Counted from the first letter of the stretch, positions 49,745-59,157 are shown. The stretch is DNA of 64,000 bases from Burkholderiales bacterium (GCA_019744975.1 JAIETP010000013.1:62001-126000), one strand, 5' to 3'. Numbers and translations are program-made. The notes: generated by a model from the letters alone, not told the origin.

Positions 49745-50053
49745 TCAAATTTTCAACCGCTCGACGACGCGGCCGTTCTGCAGATGTTCACTGACGATTT
49801 CGTCGATGTCTTCACGGTCGACATAGGTGTACCAGACCGCTTCCGGATAAACCACCAGCACCGGGCCCTCATCGCAGCGGTCGAGGCAGCCGGCCTGGTT
49901 GATGCGCACCTTGCCGGGCCCGGACAGTTTCAATGCCTTGATTTTCTGCTTGGCATAGTCACGCATGTCCTGCGCGTCATGGTCAGCGCAGCAGCGCGCA
50001 CCACCTTCGCGCTGGTTGCAGCAGAAAAAAACATGGTGTTTGTAGTGGCTCAT
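49745..50053 (-). CDS. Thioredoxin-like [2Fe-2S] ferredoxin
   Basis: A 102-residue protein starting MSHYKHHVFFCCNQREGGAR with four cysteines arranged as in thioredoxin-like ferredoxins (CCxxR...CC at the start; the later pair in NQAGCLDRCDEGP). These bind a [2Fe-2S] cluster and carry electrons; partners are unknown. ATG 50053 gives family length; a long upstream frame in the same phase is without similarity. Confidence 0.88.
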   Translation of the reverse strand: MSHYKHHVFFCCNQREGGARCCADHDAQDMRDYAKQKIKALKLSGPGKVRINQAGCLDRCDEGPVLVVYPEAVWYTYVDREDIDEIVSEHLQNGRVVERLKI

Positions 50054-50109
50054 CGGGAGGCGGGCAGATGGTGGTGTACAGCGCGGATTATACCTGCCGC
50101 ACTGTCCGG

Positions 50110-50490
50110 CTAACGCCGCGAGTATTTGCGCGCCGAGCCTTTGGCGACGGCCACCGGATATTTGCGCGCGTTGACGGCGATTTTGCGCTGCGCCGCCTGC
50201 AGCAGATCGATCCCGAGCACGTCGCTCAGGCGCAACAAATAGAGCAGCACGTCGGCAACTTCCTCCTCCACGGCATGACGTTCGCGTCCGGCGAGTTGCG
50301 CGCTTTGTTCGGGCGTCAGCCACTGGAAACATTCCAGCAGCTCCGAGGCCTCGACGCTGAGCGCCATCGCCAGATTCTTGGGGGTGTGAAACTGCTGCCA
50401 GTCGCGGGCTTCGGCGAAGCGCCGCTGTTGGGCACGAAGGCTGGTGATGGTAGGGCGTGATGAAGCGGGACGTGAAGCGGGGCGCGGCAT
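50110..50490 (-). CDS. MazG-like nucleotide pyrophosphohydrolase (RS21-C6/dCTPase type)
   Basis: A 126-residue all-helical NTP pyrophosphatase with the metal-binding block LSVEASELLECFQWLTPEQ and EEEVADVLLYLLRLSDVLGI, i.e. the EExxE and ExxD motifs of the MazG/dUTPase superfamily. It probably removes aberrant or excess dNTPs. ATG 50490 (MPRPASRP) is chosen. It ends 57 bases before the ferredoxin start. Confidence 0.9.
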   Translation of the reverse strand: MPRPASRPASSRPTITSLRAQQRRFAEARDWQQFHTPKNLAMALSVEASELLECFQWLTPEQSAQLAGRERHAVEEEVADVLLYLLRLSDVLGIDLLQAAQRKIAVNARKYPVAVAKGSARKYSRR

Positions 50491-50513
50491 GTGGATATCC
50501 AGGGATATGGGTG

Positions 50514-51629
50514 TCAGTAGGTGGAGGGTTTTCGGCCGGCGAGGCTGAATAGCGCGAACAACAGTGCCAGGAACGGCCACAGGTCCGACAGTGCGCGGGT
50601 CATGCTGGTGAAACTGAGGATGTGGCTGGTGCGGCCCAGCAGCAGGTACGGTGGCGCCGGCCGGTACGGATTTTCAGGAATGATATTGACCAGGACCACG
50701 GCACCGGCCAGCGCCAGCACGGCCATGGCTGCGCGGCCGCGGTACGGCAGCCGTGTCAGCAGCAGCAACAGCAGCAACGCTGCGGCAAAGCCCATGGCGA
50801 CACCCGGCGTCAGCCAGCTCCAGGGGCTCGATGCGCGCAGCAGCAGTGCTGCGGCCGCAATTTTCAGTGCGCAGGCGCCGGCGAAAATCAGCGCCATGGC
50901 CCGCCAGTAGCCGGCGGTCGTGTCGCGTGCCGCGCAGGCGAGCAGCAGACCGAGGCCGGTGAGGTTGAGCATGACCACGCCCGCTTCGGCGGCCAGGTAC
51001 GAACCGGGCGTGTGCACGAACCATCTCGCCAGATCAATGCTGCCGCGCAGGTCGCCGTTGCCGAACACGATCAGCGTGGCATGCAGCTGGGTAATCAGCC
51101 ACAATCCGGCAAGAATCAACGCCGCATCTCCCCGTACCCCGCTGACAAACCAGCGCTGACGCAGTTGCGTCACCGTCCTTCCCAGGCGTTGTCCCGGGGA
51201 AAACAGCGGTGCGATCAGCGCGCCGACCGCGCCACCGCAGCCATTGACGAGCAGATCCACGTTGGAGGCGATGCGCGATGGCAGGTATTGCTGCGCGGCT
51301 TCGAGGGTGAAACTCAACACCACGCAGGCGACAGTGGCCAGCGCCACCGCGGCCTGCATGCTCCAGCGTGCGCACAGTGTCAGCGCGAGCAGGAATCCCA
51401 GTGGCAGGTAGGCGGCAAAATTGAACAGCACATCATCCAGGGTGATCCAGCGCGGCCACGGCTCGAATAAAAAATCGCCGAAATTTGCGGACAATCCGCG
51501 CCAGTCACCGAAGGGTTGCAGGCTGGCATAGATGATCACCAGAATGTAAGCTAGCGCCGCCATTCCGGTCAGCCGCAGACTGCGCGGTGTGGCTGATGAT
51601 TGGGAACCTGATGGGTAATCCGGCAACAT
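50514..51629 (-). CDS. VanZ-family membrane protein
   Basis: A 371-residue protein with about ten hydrophobic helices. The N-terminal third carries the VanZ-like domain (DDVLFNFAAYLPLGFLLAL, LEAAQQYLPSRIASNVDLLV). The remaining helices form a long extension beyond the basic VanZ unit, seen in betaproteobacterial relatives. Function unknown; VanZ itself gives low-level teicoplanin resistance. Start ATG 51629 is two bases from the start of the divergent DHH gene; an internal ATG at 51563 would relieve that conflict. Confidence 0.82.
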   Translation of the reverse strand: MLPDYPSGSQSSATPRSLRLTGMAALAYILVIIYASLQPFGDWRGLSANFGDFLFEPWPRWITLDDVLFNFAAYLPLGFLLALTLCARWSMQAAVALATVACVVLSFTLEAAQQYLPSRIASNVDLLVNGCGGAVGALIAPLFSPGQRLGRTVTQLRQRWFVSGVRGDAALILAGLWLITQLHATLIVFGNGDLRGSIDLARWFVHTPGSYLAAEAGVVMLNLTGLGLLLACAARDTTAGYWRAMALIFAGACALKIAAAALLLRASSPWSWLTPGVAMGFAAALLLLLLLTRLPYRGRAAMAVLALAGAVVLVNIIPENPYRPAPPYLLLGRTSHILSFTSMTRALSDLWPFLALLFALFSLAGRKPSTY

Positions 51630-51631
51630 CC

Positions 51632-52588
51632 ATGAAATTTTACGACATCTTCAATGGCGACGCGGACGGTATCTGCGCGTTGCATCAGTTACGGCTCGAG
51701 CAGCCGCGCGCAGCAGAACTGGTGACCGGCGCCAAACGCGATATCGCACTGGTCGAACGTGTGACGGCAGAGGCGGGAGACCAGCTGACGGTGCTGGATG
51801 TTTCATTGCGCAGCAACGCCGCGGCGGTGCTGCGTGCGCTGAAAAGCGGTGCGCAGGTGCGGTATTTCGACCACCACGCCGCCGGTGATATTCCGCGGCA
51901 TCCCCGGTTCGAGGCGCATATCGATACCGCCCCCGATGTCTGCACCAGCCTGCTGGTTGACCGTCATCTGGCCGGCAAACAACGGCTGTGGGCGGTGGTT
52001 GCCGCGTTTGGCGACAATCTGGTGGAGTCCGCGGTGCGCGCTGCGCAGCCCTTGCAGCTCGATCACACCGAACTCGCGCGCCTGCATGAACTGGGCGAGG
52101 CCATCAACTACAACGCCTACGGCGAGACCGTCGAGGACCTGCATTACCATCCGGCGGATCTCTACCAGGCCATCGCGCCCTACAGGGATCCGCGGCATTT
52201 CATTTTTGATGAGCCGGTATTTGAAGTATTGAAGCAGGCCGGGGCCGAGGATCTCGCCTGCGCCGAAGCCGTGTCAGCGGAATTTGCGACCGATGTTGCG
52301 GCGCTCTACATCCTGCCCGACAAGGCATGGAGCCGGCGCGTCAACGGCGTGTTCGGCAACCGCCTGGCGCAGGCCGCGCCGCAGCGTGCGCATGCCGTGC
52401 TGGTGACCAAAAGCGATGGTTCGTATGCCGTCAGCGTGCGCGCACCGCGCAACAAACCACTGGGCGCGGATGTATTGTGTCTGGCCTTCGCCACCGGTGG
52501 CGGGCGACAGGCCGCGGCGGGCATCAACCAGTTGCCGGCGCAGGACTTGCCGCGGTTTATCGACGCGTTTCGCAGCGCTTACAAATAA
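51632..52588 (+). CDS. DHH-family phosphoesterase
   Basis: A 318-residue protein with DHH-superfamily motifs: IFNGDADGICALHQL (motif I aspartates), VRYFDHHAAGD (DHH) and later GGGRQAAAGINQLP (DHHA1-like glycine-rich tail). Members cleave phosphodiesters or nanoRNA, or act on cyclic dinucleotides; this group is poorly studied. ATG 51632 lies two bases from the divergent VanZ start. The stop TAA begins a family A repeat. Confidence 0.82.
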   Translation: MKFYDIFNGDADGICALHQLRLEQPRAAELVTGAKRDIALVERVTAEAGDQLTVLDVSLRSNAAAVLRALKSGAQVRYFDHHAAGDIPRHPRFEAHIDTAPDVCTSLLVDRHLAGKQRLWAVVAAFGDNLVESAVRAAQPLQLDHTELARLHELGEAINYNAYGETVEDLHYHPADLYQAIAPYRDPRHFIFDEPVFEVLKQAGAEDLACAEAVSAEFATDVAALYILPDKAWSRRVNGVFGNRLAQAAPQRAHAVLVTKSDGSYAVSVRAPRNKPLGADVLCLAFATGGGRQAAAGINQLPAQDLPRFIDAFRSAYK

Positions 52589-52611
52589 TACAATAAAAAC
52601 AAATACTTACG
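52586..52611 (-). repeat. AT-rich dispersed repeat, family A copy 6
   Basis: On the minus strand GTAAGTATTTGTTTTTATTG, then TATTA. Its two ends provide the TAA stop codons of both convergent genes: the DHH gene (52586-52588) and the small membrane protein (52607-52609). Confidence 0.7.
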
Positions 52612-53137
52612 AGTTTCTTTCGCGGGTGCTGGCGATCCGCAGCAGATCCATTTCGATCAGCGCAAAAGCGGCGATCCACAACAAGGCATCGTAGCCGTCC
52701 AGCCACTCGCCGCGTAGCAGCCAGATCAGTGCCACTGCAACGAGGGCCGCATACAGCGCGAAGGAGGCGCCGGTCACCAGCCGGCGATGCCGCGCGGCGG
52801 CTGCCGACAGCCTGACTTCCAGTTCGAGCACGATGACGACGCCGATCCACAGCAGCGCATTTGTCGCGTCCAGCCATTCGCCCTCGCCGAGGAATACCGC
52901 TGCAGCCATGGCGACCACGGCCGCGGCGAGCAGGCGCAGCAGGTCGAGTGCCGTGGCGACGCGCGGCCGGCGACTCCAGTGCGGGCAGCGGGTTTCCAGC
53001 TCGAACAGGGCGAGCAGCAGATACCAGGCGAAGGCGTCGAGTGCCTCGGATAAGCGGCCCGTCGTGGCATACAGCACGGCGTTGACGGCCAGCAGCAGGA
53101 ACAGCAGCGTGCGGACATGGCGCAGCCGGCCGGACAT
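52607..53137 (-). CDS. Small membrane protein with paired helices, unknown function
   Basis: A 176-residue protein with about five hydrophobic segments and two similar stretches, GEWLDATNALLWIGVVIVLE and GEWLDGYDALLWIAAFALIE, suggesting an internal duplication. No family is recognised. It starts with ATG 53137 17 bases after the symporter stop, so probably the same operon. The same reading frame stays open far upstream through the symporter gene, but that part is a shadow. Confidence 0.72.
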   Translation of the reverse strand: MSGRLRHVRTLLFLLLAVNAVLYATTGRLSEALDAFAWYLLLALFELETRCPHWSRRPRVATALDLLRLLAAAVVAMAAAVFLGEGEWLDATNALLWIGVVIVLELEVRLSAAAARHRRLVTGASFALYAALVAVALIWLLRGEWLDGYDALLWIAAFALIEMDLLRIASTRERNS

Positions 53138-53154
53138 CCGCTGTCCGGGCGGGT

Positions 53155-54585
53155 TCAGTGTGCGTGCCGGTGTTGCGGTGCGCCGATCCACTGTGGCAGC
53201 AGCGAGCCGATGACCATCGCCGCGGCGCTGGCGAGCACGCCGGCGAGTTGCGGCGGCACCAGCGCATCGGGCATCAGGAACTCCAGCAAAATCCAGACGA
53301 GGAATCCGAGCAGGATCGCGGCGAGCGCGCCCTGGGTCGTGGCGCGGCGCCAGTAGAGGCCGCAGACCAGCGGCACGAAGGCCGAGACCAGGGTGACCTT
53401 GTAGGCCCCGACCACCATCTGGTAGATCGTGGCCTCGGTGTTTAGCGAGAACAGCGTCACGATCACCGCGAAACAGGCCACCACCACGCGCATGTTCCGC
53501 AGCATTTCGCGGTCGGTGAAATCCTTCTGCAGGATGTGTTTGAGGATGTTCTCGGTGAAGGTCACCGAGGGCGCCAGCAGGGTGCCGCTGGCGGTACTCA
53601 TCACCGCCGACAGCAGCGCGCCGAAGAAAATGATCTGCGCCAGCAACGGCGTTTCCTGCAGGATCAGTGTCGGCAGGATCAGCTGGTGGTCCTGCGCCAT
53701 CAGCGCGTCCACCATCTTCGGGTCGATCAGGTAGGCGGAGTAGGCTAGGAAGATCGGTACAAAAGCGAAGAAGAAATAAAGTGTGCCGCCGAGCACCGAA
53801 CCATAGACGGCGATTTTTTCGGTGCGCGAGGAATTGATGCGCTGGAACACGTCCTGCTGCGGAATCGAGCCGAACATTATCGTGATGGCGGCGGCAATGA
53901 AGGCGAGCACATCGCGGGTCTCGGGCTTCGGCCAGAATTCGAGCTTGCCGGCGGCCTCGGCATGGGCCACCACGCTGGCGACGCCGCCGGCCTTGTCGGC
54001 GACGATCCAGGCGATGTAGAACAGGCCGGCGACAATGACCAGCATCTGCACGAAGTTGGTCCAGGCAACCGAATACATGCCGCCCCACAGGGTGTAGATG
54101 ACCACCACCGATGCGCCGATCACGATGCCGGCCTCCATCGACACCGCGCCGGCGGTGACCACGTTGAACACCAGGCCGATGACCACGATCTGCGCCGACA
54201 GCCAGCCGAGGTAGGAAATGACGATGGCCATGCTGACCAGTACTTCGGCGACCGCGTTGTAGCGCACGCGGTAATAGTCGCCGATGGTGAGCAGGTTCAT
54301 CCGGTAGAGTTTTGCCGCAAAAAACAGGCCGACGAAAATCAGGCAGAGGCTGGAGCCGAAGGGGTCGGAGACAATGCCGCCGAGCCCGTCCTTGATGAAG
54401 GTCGACGAGATGCCGAGCACGGTTTCGGAGCCGAACCAGGTGGCGAACACCGTCGCGGTGACGACGTAGAAGGGCAATGAGCGGCCGGCTTCGATGAAAT
54501 CCCTCGCGGTGTGCACCCGCGTGGCGGCAATGATGCCGACGGCAATGGATACCAGCAGGTAGATGACGACGAATGTCAGCAGCAT
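53155..54585 (-). CDS. Sodium:solute symporter (SSS family)
   Basis: A 476-residue protein with about thirteen membrane helices. Family elements include ATVFATWFGSETVLGISSTF in the first helices, YTLWGGMYSVAWTNFVQMLV in the middle and the GSIPQQDVFQRINSSRTEK loop. Substrate is uncertain (organic acids, proline or pantothenate are common). ATG 54585 is chosen; the frame extends further without a hydrophobic start. It lies about 46 bases after ubiB. Confidence 0.9.
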   Translation of the reverse strand: MLLTFVVIYLLVSIAVGIIAATRVHTARDFIEAGRSLPFYVVTATVFATWFGSETVLGISSTFIKDGLGGIVSDPFGSSLCLIFVGLFFAAKLYRMNLLTIGDYYRVRYNAVAEVLVSMAIVISYLGWLSAQIVVIGLVFNVVTAGAVSMEAGIVIGASVVVIYTLWGGMYSVAWTNFVQMLVIVAGLFYIAWIVADKAGGVASVVAHAEAAGKLEFWPKPETRDVLAFIAAAITIMFGSIPQQDVFQRINSSRTEKIAVYGSVLGGTLYFFFAFVPIFLAYSAYLIDPKMVDALMAQDHQLILPTLILQETPLLAQIIFFGALLSAVMSTASGTLLAPSVTFTENILKHILQKDFTDREMLRNMRVVVACFAVIVTLFSLNTEATIYQMVVGAYKVTLVSAFVPLVCGLYWRRATTQGALAAILLGFLVWILLEFLMPDALVPPQLAGVLASAAAMVIGSLLPQWIGAPQHRHAH

Positions 54586-54631
54586 CGCGGGGCTCCCTTT
54601 TGGGGGCGGATTATAGCCGCAGCCAGCGCGT

Positions 54632-56152
54632 TTATGGCAGCAACTGCAGCAGAATCGCCGCGGCCAACAGGGCACCAATGGCCGTCAGCAGCCAGTTGTT
54701 GCGCCGTTGCTGGCGCAGCAGCGCTTGCGCCTGCTCACGCAGCACGGCGTCGCGGTCGTGGGCCAGATACCGCTGCACCAGTCGCGGCAGTTGCGGCAGC
54801 AGTTCGCTCCAGAACGGCAGCTCGTCAGCAATGCGGCGGGCGAGGCCGCGCCAGCCGACCTGTTCCGACATCCAGCGCTCAAGGTAGGGTTTGGCGGTGC
54901 TCCACAGATCGAGATCGGGGTCGAGGTCGCGACCCAGGCCTTCGATGTTGAGCAGGGTTTTCTGCAGCAGCACCAGTTGCGGCTGGATTTCGATATTGAA
55001 GCGACGCGAGGTCTGGAACAGCCGCAGCAGCACCTTGCCGAAGGAGATTTCCTTCAGTGGTTTGTCGAAAATTGGTTCGCAGACCGCGCGGATCGCGGTC
55101 TCGAACTCCTCGATGCGGGTGCCCGGCGGCGCCCAGCCCGATTCGACATGGATTTCGGCGACACGACGGTAATCGCGACGGAAAAAAGCGATGAAATTGC
55201 GCGCCAGGTAATGTTTGTCGACGTCGGTCAGTGTGCCCATGATGCCGAAGTCGAGCGCGATGTACTGGCCGGCGGGGGTCACCAGAATGTTGCCGGGGTG
55301 CATGTCGGCATGGAAAAAACCGTCGCGGAACACCTGGGTAAAGAAGATTTCCACGCCGGCACGGGCGATGCGCGGAATGTCGACACCCTGCTTGCGCAGG
55401 AGGTCCACCGCGGATACCGGCGTGCCGCGCATGCGTTGCATGACCATGACCCGGGTCGAGCAGTAATCCCAGTGGATTTCCGGCACTGCGAGCAGCGGCG
55501 AATCAAGGAAATTGCGCCGCAGCTGGTTGGCGTTGGCGGCTTCGCGCATCAGGTCGAGTTCGTCTTCAAGGTGGCGCGCGAATTCAGCGACCACTTCGCG
55601 CGGCTTCAGCCGTTTGCCGTCGGACCACAGCAGTTCGAGCAGTGCCGCGCCGGCATCGAGCAGGGCGACGTCCTTGGCGATGACCGTGGCGATGCCGGGG
55701 CGAAGCACCTTGATCGCCACTTCGCGGCCGTCGGGCAGGATGGCGAAATGCACCTGGGCTACGGAAGCGCTGGCGACCGGTTCGATGTCGAAGCCGGTGA
55801 ATACTTCCGCCGCCGGCCTGCCGTAAGCCTCATGCAGGATGCGCAGCACATCGGTGCCGGGAAAAGGCGGCACATGGTCCTGCAGTTTGGCGAGTTCTTC
55901 AGCGATGTCCGGCGGGATCAGGTCGCGGCGTGTCGACAACACCTGGCCAAACTTGACGAAAATGGGCCCCAGCGTTTCCAGCGCTCGGCGCAGGCGTGCC
56001 GCGCGCGGTTCCGAAAGGTCGCGCCAGAACAGCAGCGTGGCCAGTGTTACGCGCAGTGTGCGTACGCGTTCGTGTCCCAGCAGGAACTCGTCGAGTCCGA
56101 AACGCAGGGCGACGCGGAGGATTTTTATCAGGCGGAAGATACGCACCCGCAC
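54632..56152 (-). CDS. ubiB: Ubiquinone biosynthesis atypical kinase/ATPase UbiB
   Basis: A 506-residue ADCK-family protein required for ubiquinone synthesis, probably as an ATPase that helps lipid intermediates reach the Ubi complex. Visible are the KxGQ motif ([18 protein letters not shown]), [10 protein letters not shown] (nucleotide-binding Lys), [10 protein letters not shown] and ALDFGIMG, and a C-terminal hydrophobic pair (about residues 480-505). It ends the ubiE-Tim44-ubiJ-ubiB run. Confidence 0.95.
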   Translation of the reverse strand: MRVRIFRLIKILRVALRFGLDEFLLGHERVRTLRVTLATLLFWRDLSEPRAARLRRALETLGPIFVKFGQVLSTRRDLIPPDIAEELAKLQDHVPPFPGTDVLRILHEAYGRPAAEVFTGFDIEPVASASVAQVHFAILPDGREVAIKVLRPGIATVIAKDVALLDAGAALLELLWSDGKRLKPREVVAEFARHLEDELDLMREAANANQLRRNFLDSPLLAVPEIHWDYCSTRVMVMQRMRGTPVSAVDLLRKQGVDIPRIARAGVEIFFTQVFRDGFFHADMHPGNILVTPAGQYIALDFGIMGTLTDVDKHYLARNFIAFFRRDYRRVAEIHVESGWAPPGTRIEEFETAIRAVCEPIFDKPLKEISFGKVLLRLFQTSRRFNIEIQPQLVLLQKTLLNIEGLGRDLDPDLDLWSTAKPYLERWMSEQVGWRGLARRIADELPFWSELLPQLPRLVQRYLAHDRDAVLREQAQALLRQQRRNNWLLTAIGALLAAAILLQLLP

Positions 56153-56209
56153 ATTCTAACCGGGCGTGCAGACAGGCAGTAAATGCGGGTCAGGAAATGC
56201 GGCGGTCGC

Positions 56210-56782
56210 TCAGCGGAGGCACAACAGATCGAAGCGTTTCTCGAGGCGGGCAGTATCGTCGCGCAGCTGATCGACCTCGGCGGTAAAACGCGCAATATCC
56301 TGTTTTGTCGCGATCAGCGGCCGTTCTTCAGTCCAGTATTCGGCGAAGGAATGTGCCAGGTTGTCACTGCCGGCCCGCGCCCAGCGCTGCAGCGAGCGGC
56401 CGGATTCGGCGATGCGGTGTGCGGCGACATCACCGACGACCTTCGACAGGTCCTCTTCCGCGTCCCAGCGCAGGTGTTGCCACAGGTGGTGGATTGCCGT
56501 GGCAAAGGCGGTGTCGCCGTCGATGATGACGTCGCGCCATACGGCTTCATCCCTTGCCGCGACGCGCAACATCAGCCCCGGGGTCAGTGTCAGCGTGACC
56601 GCGGGTTCGGCGTCCGCGGCGGCAGGCGCCACTTCGCCGCTTTCGAGCACGGTGAGGCGGGTGACGAAAGGCAAACAACGAAATGAGGCGGTTTTGCCGG
56701 CGTGGGGTTTGAGCGCATCGCGTGCCCAGGTGTTGGCGCGCAGCAGATGGTTGAGCGGTGCGACGGCGAATGTGTCAAACAT
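56210..56782 (-). CDS. ubiJ: Ubiquinone biosynthesis accessory factor UbiJ
   Basis: A 190-residue protein with an N-terminal SCP2 lipid-binding domain (MFDTFAVAPLNHLLRANTWA) and a C-terminal coiled coil (IARFTAEVDQLRDDTARLEK). UbiJ binds quinone intermediates in the cytosolic Ubi complex with UbiK. ATG 56782 gives the normal length; an 11-codon longer frame runs into the terminator region. Between ubiB and the Tim44-like gene, as in other betaproteobacteria. Confidence 0.9.
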   Translation of the reverse strand: MFDTFAVAPLNHLLRANTWARDALKPHAGKTASFRCLPFVTRLTVLESGEVAPAAADAEPAVTLTLTPGLMLRVAARDEAVWRDVIIDGDTAFATAIHHLWQHLRWDAEEDLSKVVGDVAAHRIAESGRSLQRWARAGSDNLAHSFAEYWTEERPLIATKQDIARFTAEVDQLRDDTARLEKRFDLLCLR

Positions 56783-56811
56783 GAGCGTCAAACATGAACG
56801 CTGCTCAGGAA

Positions 56812-56842
56812 ACAAAAAAGCAGGGCGGCGTCATGCCGCCCC
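56812..56842 (-). terminator. Terminator after the Tim44-like gene
   Basis: On the minus strand GGGCGGC, loop ATGAC, GCCGCCC, then TGC and six T. It sits between the Tim44-like stop and ubiJ, so ubiJ-ubiB may have a separate promoter or rely on read-through. Confidence 0.75.
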
Positions 56843-56851
56843 GCCTGATCA

Positions 56852-57718
56852 TCATGCCTGCTGTATGCCCGAAACCAGCCAGCCCGTGTTGCCGCGCAGC
56901 GGTTTTTCGAGATGCCAGATTTCGGCGAAGGTTTGCGGTTCGGCGCCGGCGTCTTCGCGGATCAGGCCGGAGAAATGTACGCTGACGATGTAGAGCAGGC
57001 CTTCGGTGGCGACATCAAGCACTTCGGATTCGAGCGTGACCACTTCGGTTTTGCCTTGCGGCGCGCCTTCGGTTTGCCACTGTTCCTGAATTGCGGCCAG
57101 CACGTCGGGAGTCACAAAATCGGCCAGTGCCGTGCTGTCGCGGGCGTCGTTGGCTTCCTGCAGGCGGACAAAATTCAGCCGCGCGTGACGCAGGAATTCG
57201 GCGGCGTTGAAATCCGCGGGCCAGCGGCCGGCACTGGCCGTGGCAGCAGCCACTGAATGGGGGGCCGCGCCGCTGCCCGGCAGTGGCGACAGGGGTTGTG
57301 GCGCGGGACTTTGTCCGCTGCCGGCGTACTGCAGCGGCGCGTCGGCGCTGCGTCCGCGCAGCGCGCGGAAAGCCATCAGCGCAATGCCGGCAATCGCGGC
57401 GAGCAGCAGTATGCCCATCAGCGCACCGGCGATGCCGTTGTTCATGAACAGCGCCATCAGTCCGGCGCCGAGCGCGAGACCGGCCAGCGGGCCCAGCCAT
57501 TTGTTGCCGGTTGCGGCGGCTGCCGCTGGTTGTTGTGCGGGTGTGCCGGCGGCTTGTTGCTGCTGCTGTTGTTGCGCCGGGGCTTTGGGAGCAGCCTGTT
57601 GCGTCGTGTTGCGCTGCATGCCCAAACTCTTGCCGCCGCCGAGGCGTTTGGCCTCGACATCCACAACAATCAGTCCCAGGCCGCAAGCCGCGATCAATGC
57701 CATCAGAAATTGTTTCAT
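56852..57718 (-). CDS. Tim44-like domain membrane protein
   Basis: A 288-residue protein: signal-like N-terminus, a Gln/Ala/Pro-rich low-complexity stretch (about residues 38-70, including a run of seven Gln), two membrane helices (about 76-96 and 98-118), and a C-terminal Tim44-like domain with NAAEFLRHARLNFVRLQEAN and FAEIWHLEKPLRG. The bacterial family is often next to ubiE/ubiJ, but its role is not established. Terminator at 56812-56842. Confidence 0.88.
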   Translation of the reverse strand: MKQFLMALIAACGLGLIVVDVEAKRLGGGKSLGMQRNTTQQAAPKAPAQQQQQQQAAGTPAQQPAAAAATGNKWLGPLAGLALGAGLMALFMNNGIAGALMGILLLAAIAGIALMAFRALRGRSADAPLQYAGSGQSPAPQPLSPLPGSGAAPHSVAAATASAGRWPADFNAAEFLRHARLNFVRLQEANDARDSTALADFVTPDVLAAIQEQWQTEGAPQGKTEVVTLESEVLDVATEGLLYIVSVHFSGLIREDAGAEPQTFAEIWHLEKPLRGNTGWLVSGIQQA

Positions 57719-57780
57719 GGTGTCCTCCGTTTCACATCAAGCTCGCATTATAACGATGCGCTGTCACTGGCAGCATCAAG

Positions 57781-57808
57781 AAAAATAATAAATAAAATCA
57801 ACAAGTTG
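57781..57808 (-). repeat. AT-rich dispersed repeat, family A copy 7 (diverged)
   Basis: On the minus strand ACTTGTTGATTTTATTTATT then ATTTTT, aligning with copy 1 except for a few changes. Lies between ubiE and the Tim44-like gene. Confidence 0.55.
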
Positions 57809-57868
57809 TGAGGGGTGTGTGGCAGGGAAAATCCTTGCGGATCAAGTGCTTGCAGGTCATTGGGCGGA

Positions 57869-58603
57869 TCAAAAACGAATGCCGCGATGCAGAGCCACCA
57901 CGCCTGCGGCGAGATTGAAATATTCGACACGTTCCAGCCCCGCCTTCTGCATCATTTTTTTCAGGGTTTCCTGGTCGGGATGCATACGAATGGATTCCGC
58001 CAGATAACGGTAACTGTCGGCGTCATTGGTCACCCATTTGCCCAGCCGCGGCAACACCTGGAACGAGTAGGCGTCATACAGCGGCGCCAGCGGCTGCCAC
58101 ACCCGCGAAAACTCGAGCACCAGCAGGCGACCGCCCGGGCGCAGCACGCGATGCATTTCGGCGATTGCGATGTCCTTGTGTGTCATGTTGCGCAGGCCGA
58201 AGGCGACACAGACACAGTCGAAATATTCATCCGGGAACGGCAGCTTTTCGGCATCGCACTGCACGGTCGGCAGGATCAGGCCGTCGTCAAGCAGCCGGTC
58301 GCGGCCGTGACGCAGCATCGGGCCGTTGATGTCGGTGATGACGACGGATCCGCGCGGGCCGACGCGTTGGGTAAACAGTTGTGACAGATCGCCGGTGCCG
58401 CCGGCGACGTCGAGCACACGTTCGCCCGGGCGGGTCATGCTTTGTTCGACGGCGAAACGTTTCCACAGCCGGTGCAGGCCTGCCGACATCAGATCGTTCA
58501 TCAGGTCGTAGCGTGAAGCGACCGAATCGAACACTTCGGCGACCTTGTGCGCCTTTTCGTCCTCGGCGACTTTCTGGAATCCGAAATCGGTGGTTTTGTT
58601 CAT
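57869..58603 (-). CDS. ubiE: Ubiquinone/menaquinone methyltransferase
   Basis: C-methylates the quinone ring. The 244-residue protein starts [20 protein letters not shown], has [20 protein letters not shown], the SAM motif [15 protein letters not shown] and the C-terminal [23 protein letters not shown] 58603 is clear from family alignment; the upstream in-frame extension is a shadow of the DUF971 gene. DUF971 precedes it by 19 bases. Confidence 0.97.
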   Translation of the reverse strand: MNKTTDFGFQKVAEDEKAHKVAEVFDSVASRYDLMNDLMSAGLHRLWKRFAVEQSMTRPGERVLDVAGGTGDLSQLFTQRVGPRGSVVITDINGPMLRHGRDRLLDDGLILPTVQCDAEKLPFPDEYFDCVCVAFGLRNMTHKDIAIAEMHRVLRPGGRLLVLEFSRVWQPLAPLYDAYSFQVLPRLGKWVTNDADSYRYLAESIRMHPDQETLKKMMQKAGLERVEYFNLAAGVVALHRGIRF

Positions 58604-58622
58604 GTGGGTGCCCGGCGCCTGT

Positions 58623-58997
58623 TCAGACTTCACGGCTGGCGCCGGCTTCCTGCAGACGGTCGAGGTATTGCTGCCACATCGTGTCCTGCTGCATGCCGTA
58701 GTTGTGCAGCAGATCCCAGGAATAGATGCCGGTGTCGTGGCCGTCGGAAAAGCGCAACTGGATCGCGTACTGGCCCACCGGCTCGACGGCGGTGATGGTG
58801 ACGTCCTTCTTGCCGGTCTGCAGCACTTCCTGGCCCGGGCCATGGCCGCGCACTTCGGCGGAAGGCGAATAAACGCGCAGGAATTCGCAGGGCAGGCGGA
58901 AGGTTTTGCCATCGGCAAAGGAAATTTCCAGTGCGCGCGTGGCCTGGTGCAGGGTGATTTCGGTGGGTTGCGGCACGTTTTTGCTGAGTCCAGCCAT
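58623..58997 (-). CDS. DUF971 (gamma-butyrobetaine hydroxylase N-terminal-like) protein
   Basis: A 124-residue protein with the DUF971 pattern: [59 protein letters not shown] and WDLLHNYG. The domain also occurs at the N-terminus of carnitine-synthesis hydroxylases and may bind iron or zinc. In betaproteobacteria it regularly precedes ubiE, as here, hinting at a link to quinone or Fe-S metabolism. ATG 58997 chosen. Confidence 0.88.
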   Translation of the reverse strand: MAGLSKNVPQPTEITLHQATRALEISFADGKTFRLPCEFLRVYSPSAEVRGHGPGQEVLQTGKKDVTITAVEPVGQYAIQLRFSDGHDTGIYSWDLLHNYGMQQDTMWQQYLDRLQEAGASREV

Positions 58998-59099
58998 GTC
59001 GGGTTGTTCCGGGAGCGGAGAGTGCAACATCATAACCGAGGGCGGTGAGCGGGTGAAAACCACTTTAAATGCAGCAGCTTGGACATGCTCATGGTTGTG

Positions 59100-59117
59100 T
59101 TGTCATATGGCTGTAAC
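59100..59117 (+). promoter_or_regulatory. Pho box upstream of phoB
   Basis: TTGTCAT, four bases ATGG, CTGTAAC: two seven-base PhoB half-sites at the classical 11-base spacing, 41 bases before the phoB start. Suggests positive autoregulation. Confidence 0.75.
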
Positions 59118-59157
59118 AACAGGGTCATAATATCCACTGAATGAAAACCCGCATGGA

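Noticed and set aside
53138-54088. Upstream part of the open frame containing the small membrane protein
   Set aside because: It is a shadow of the symporter gene; hydrophobic protein-like sequence begins only at ATG 53137.
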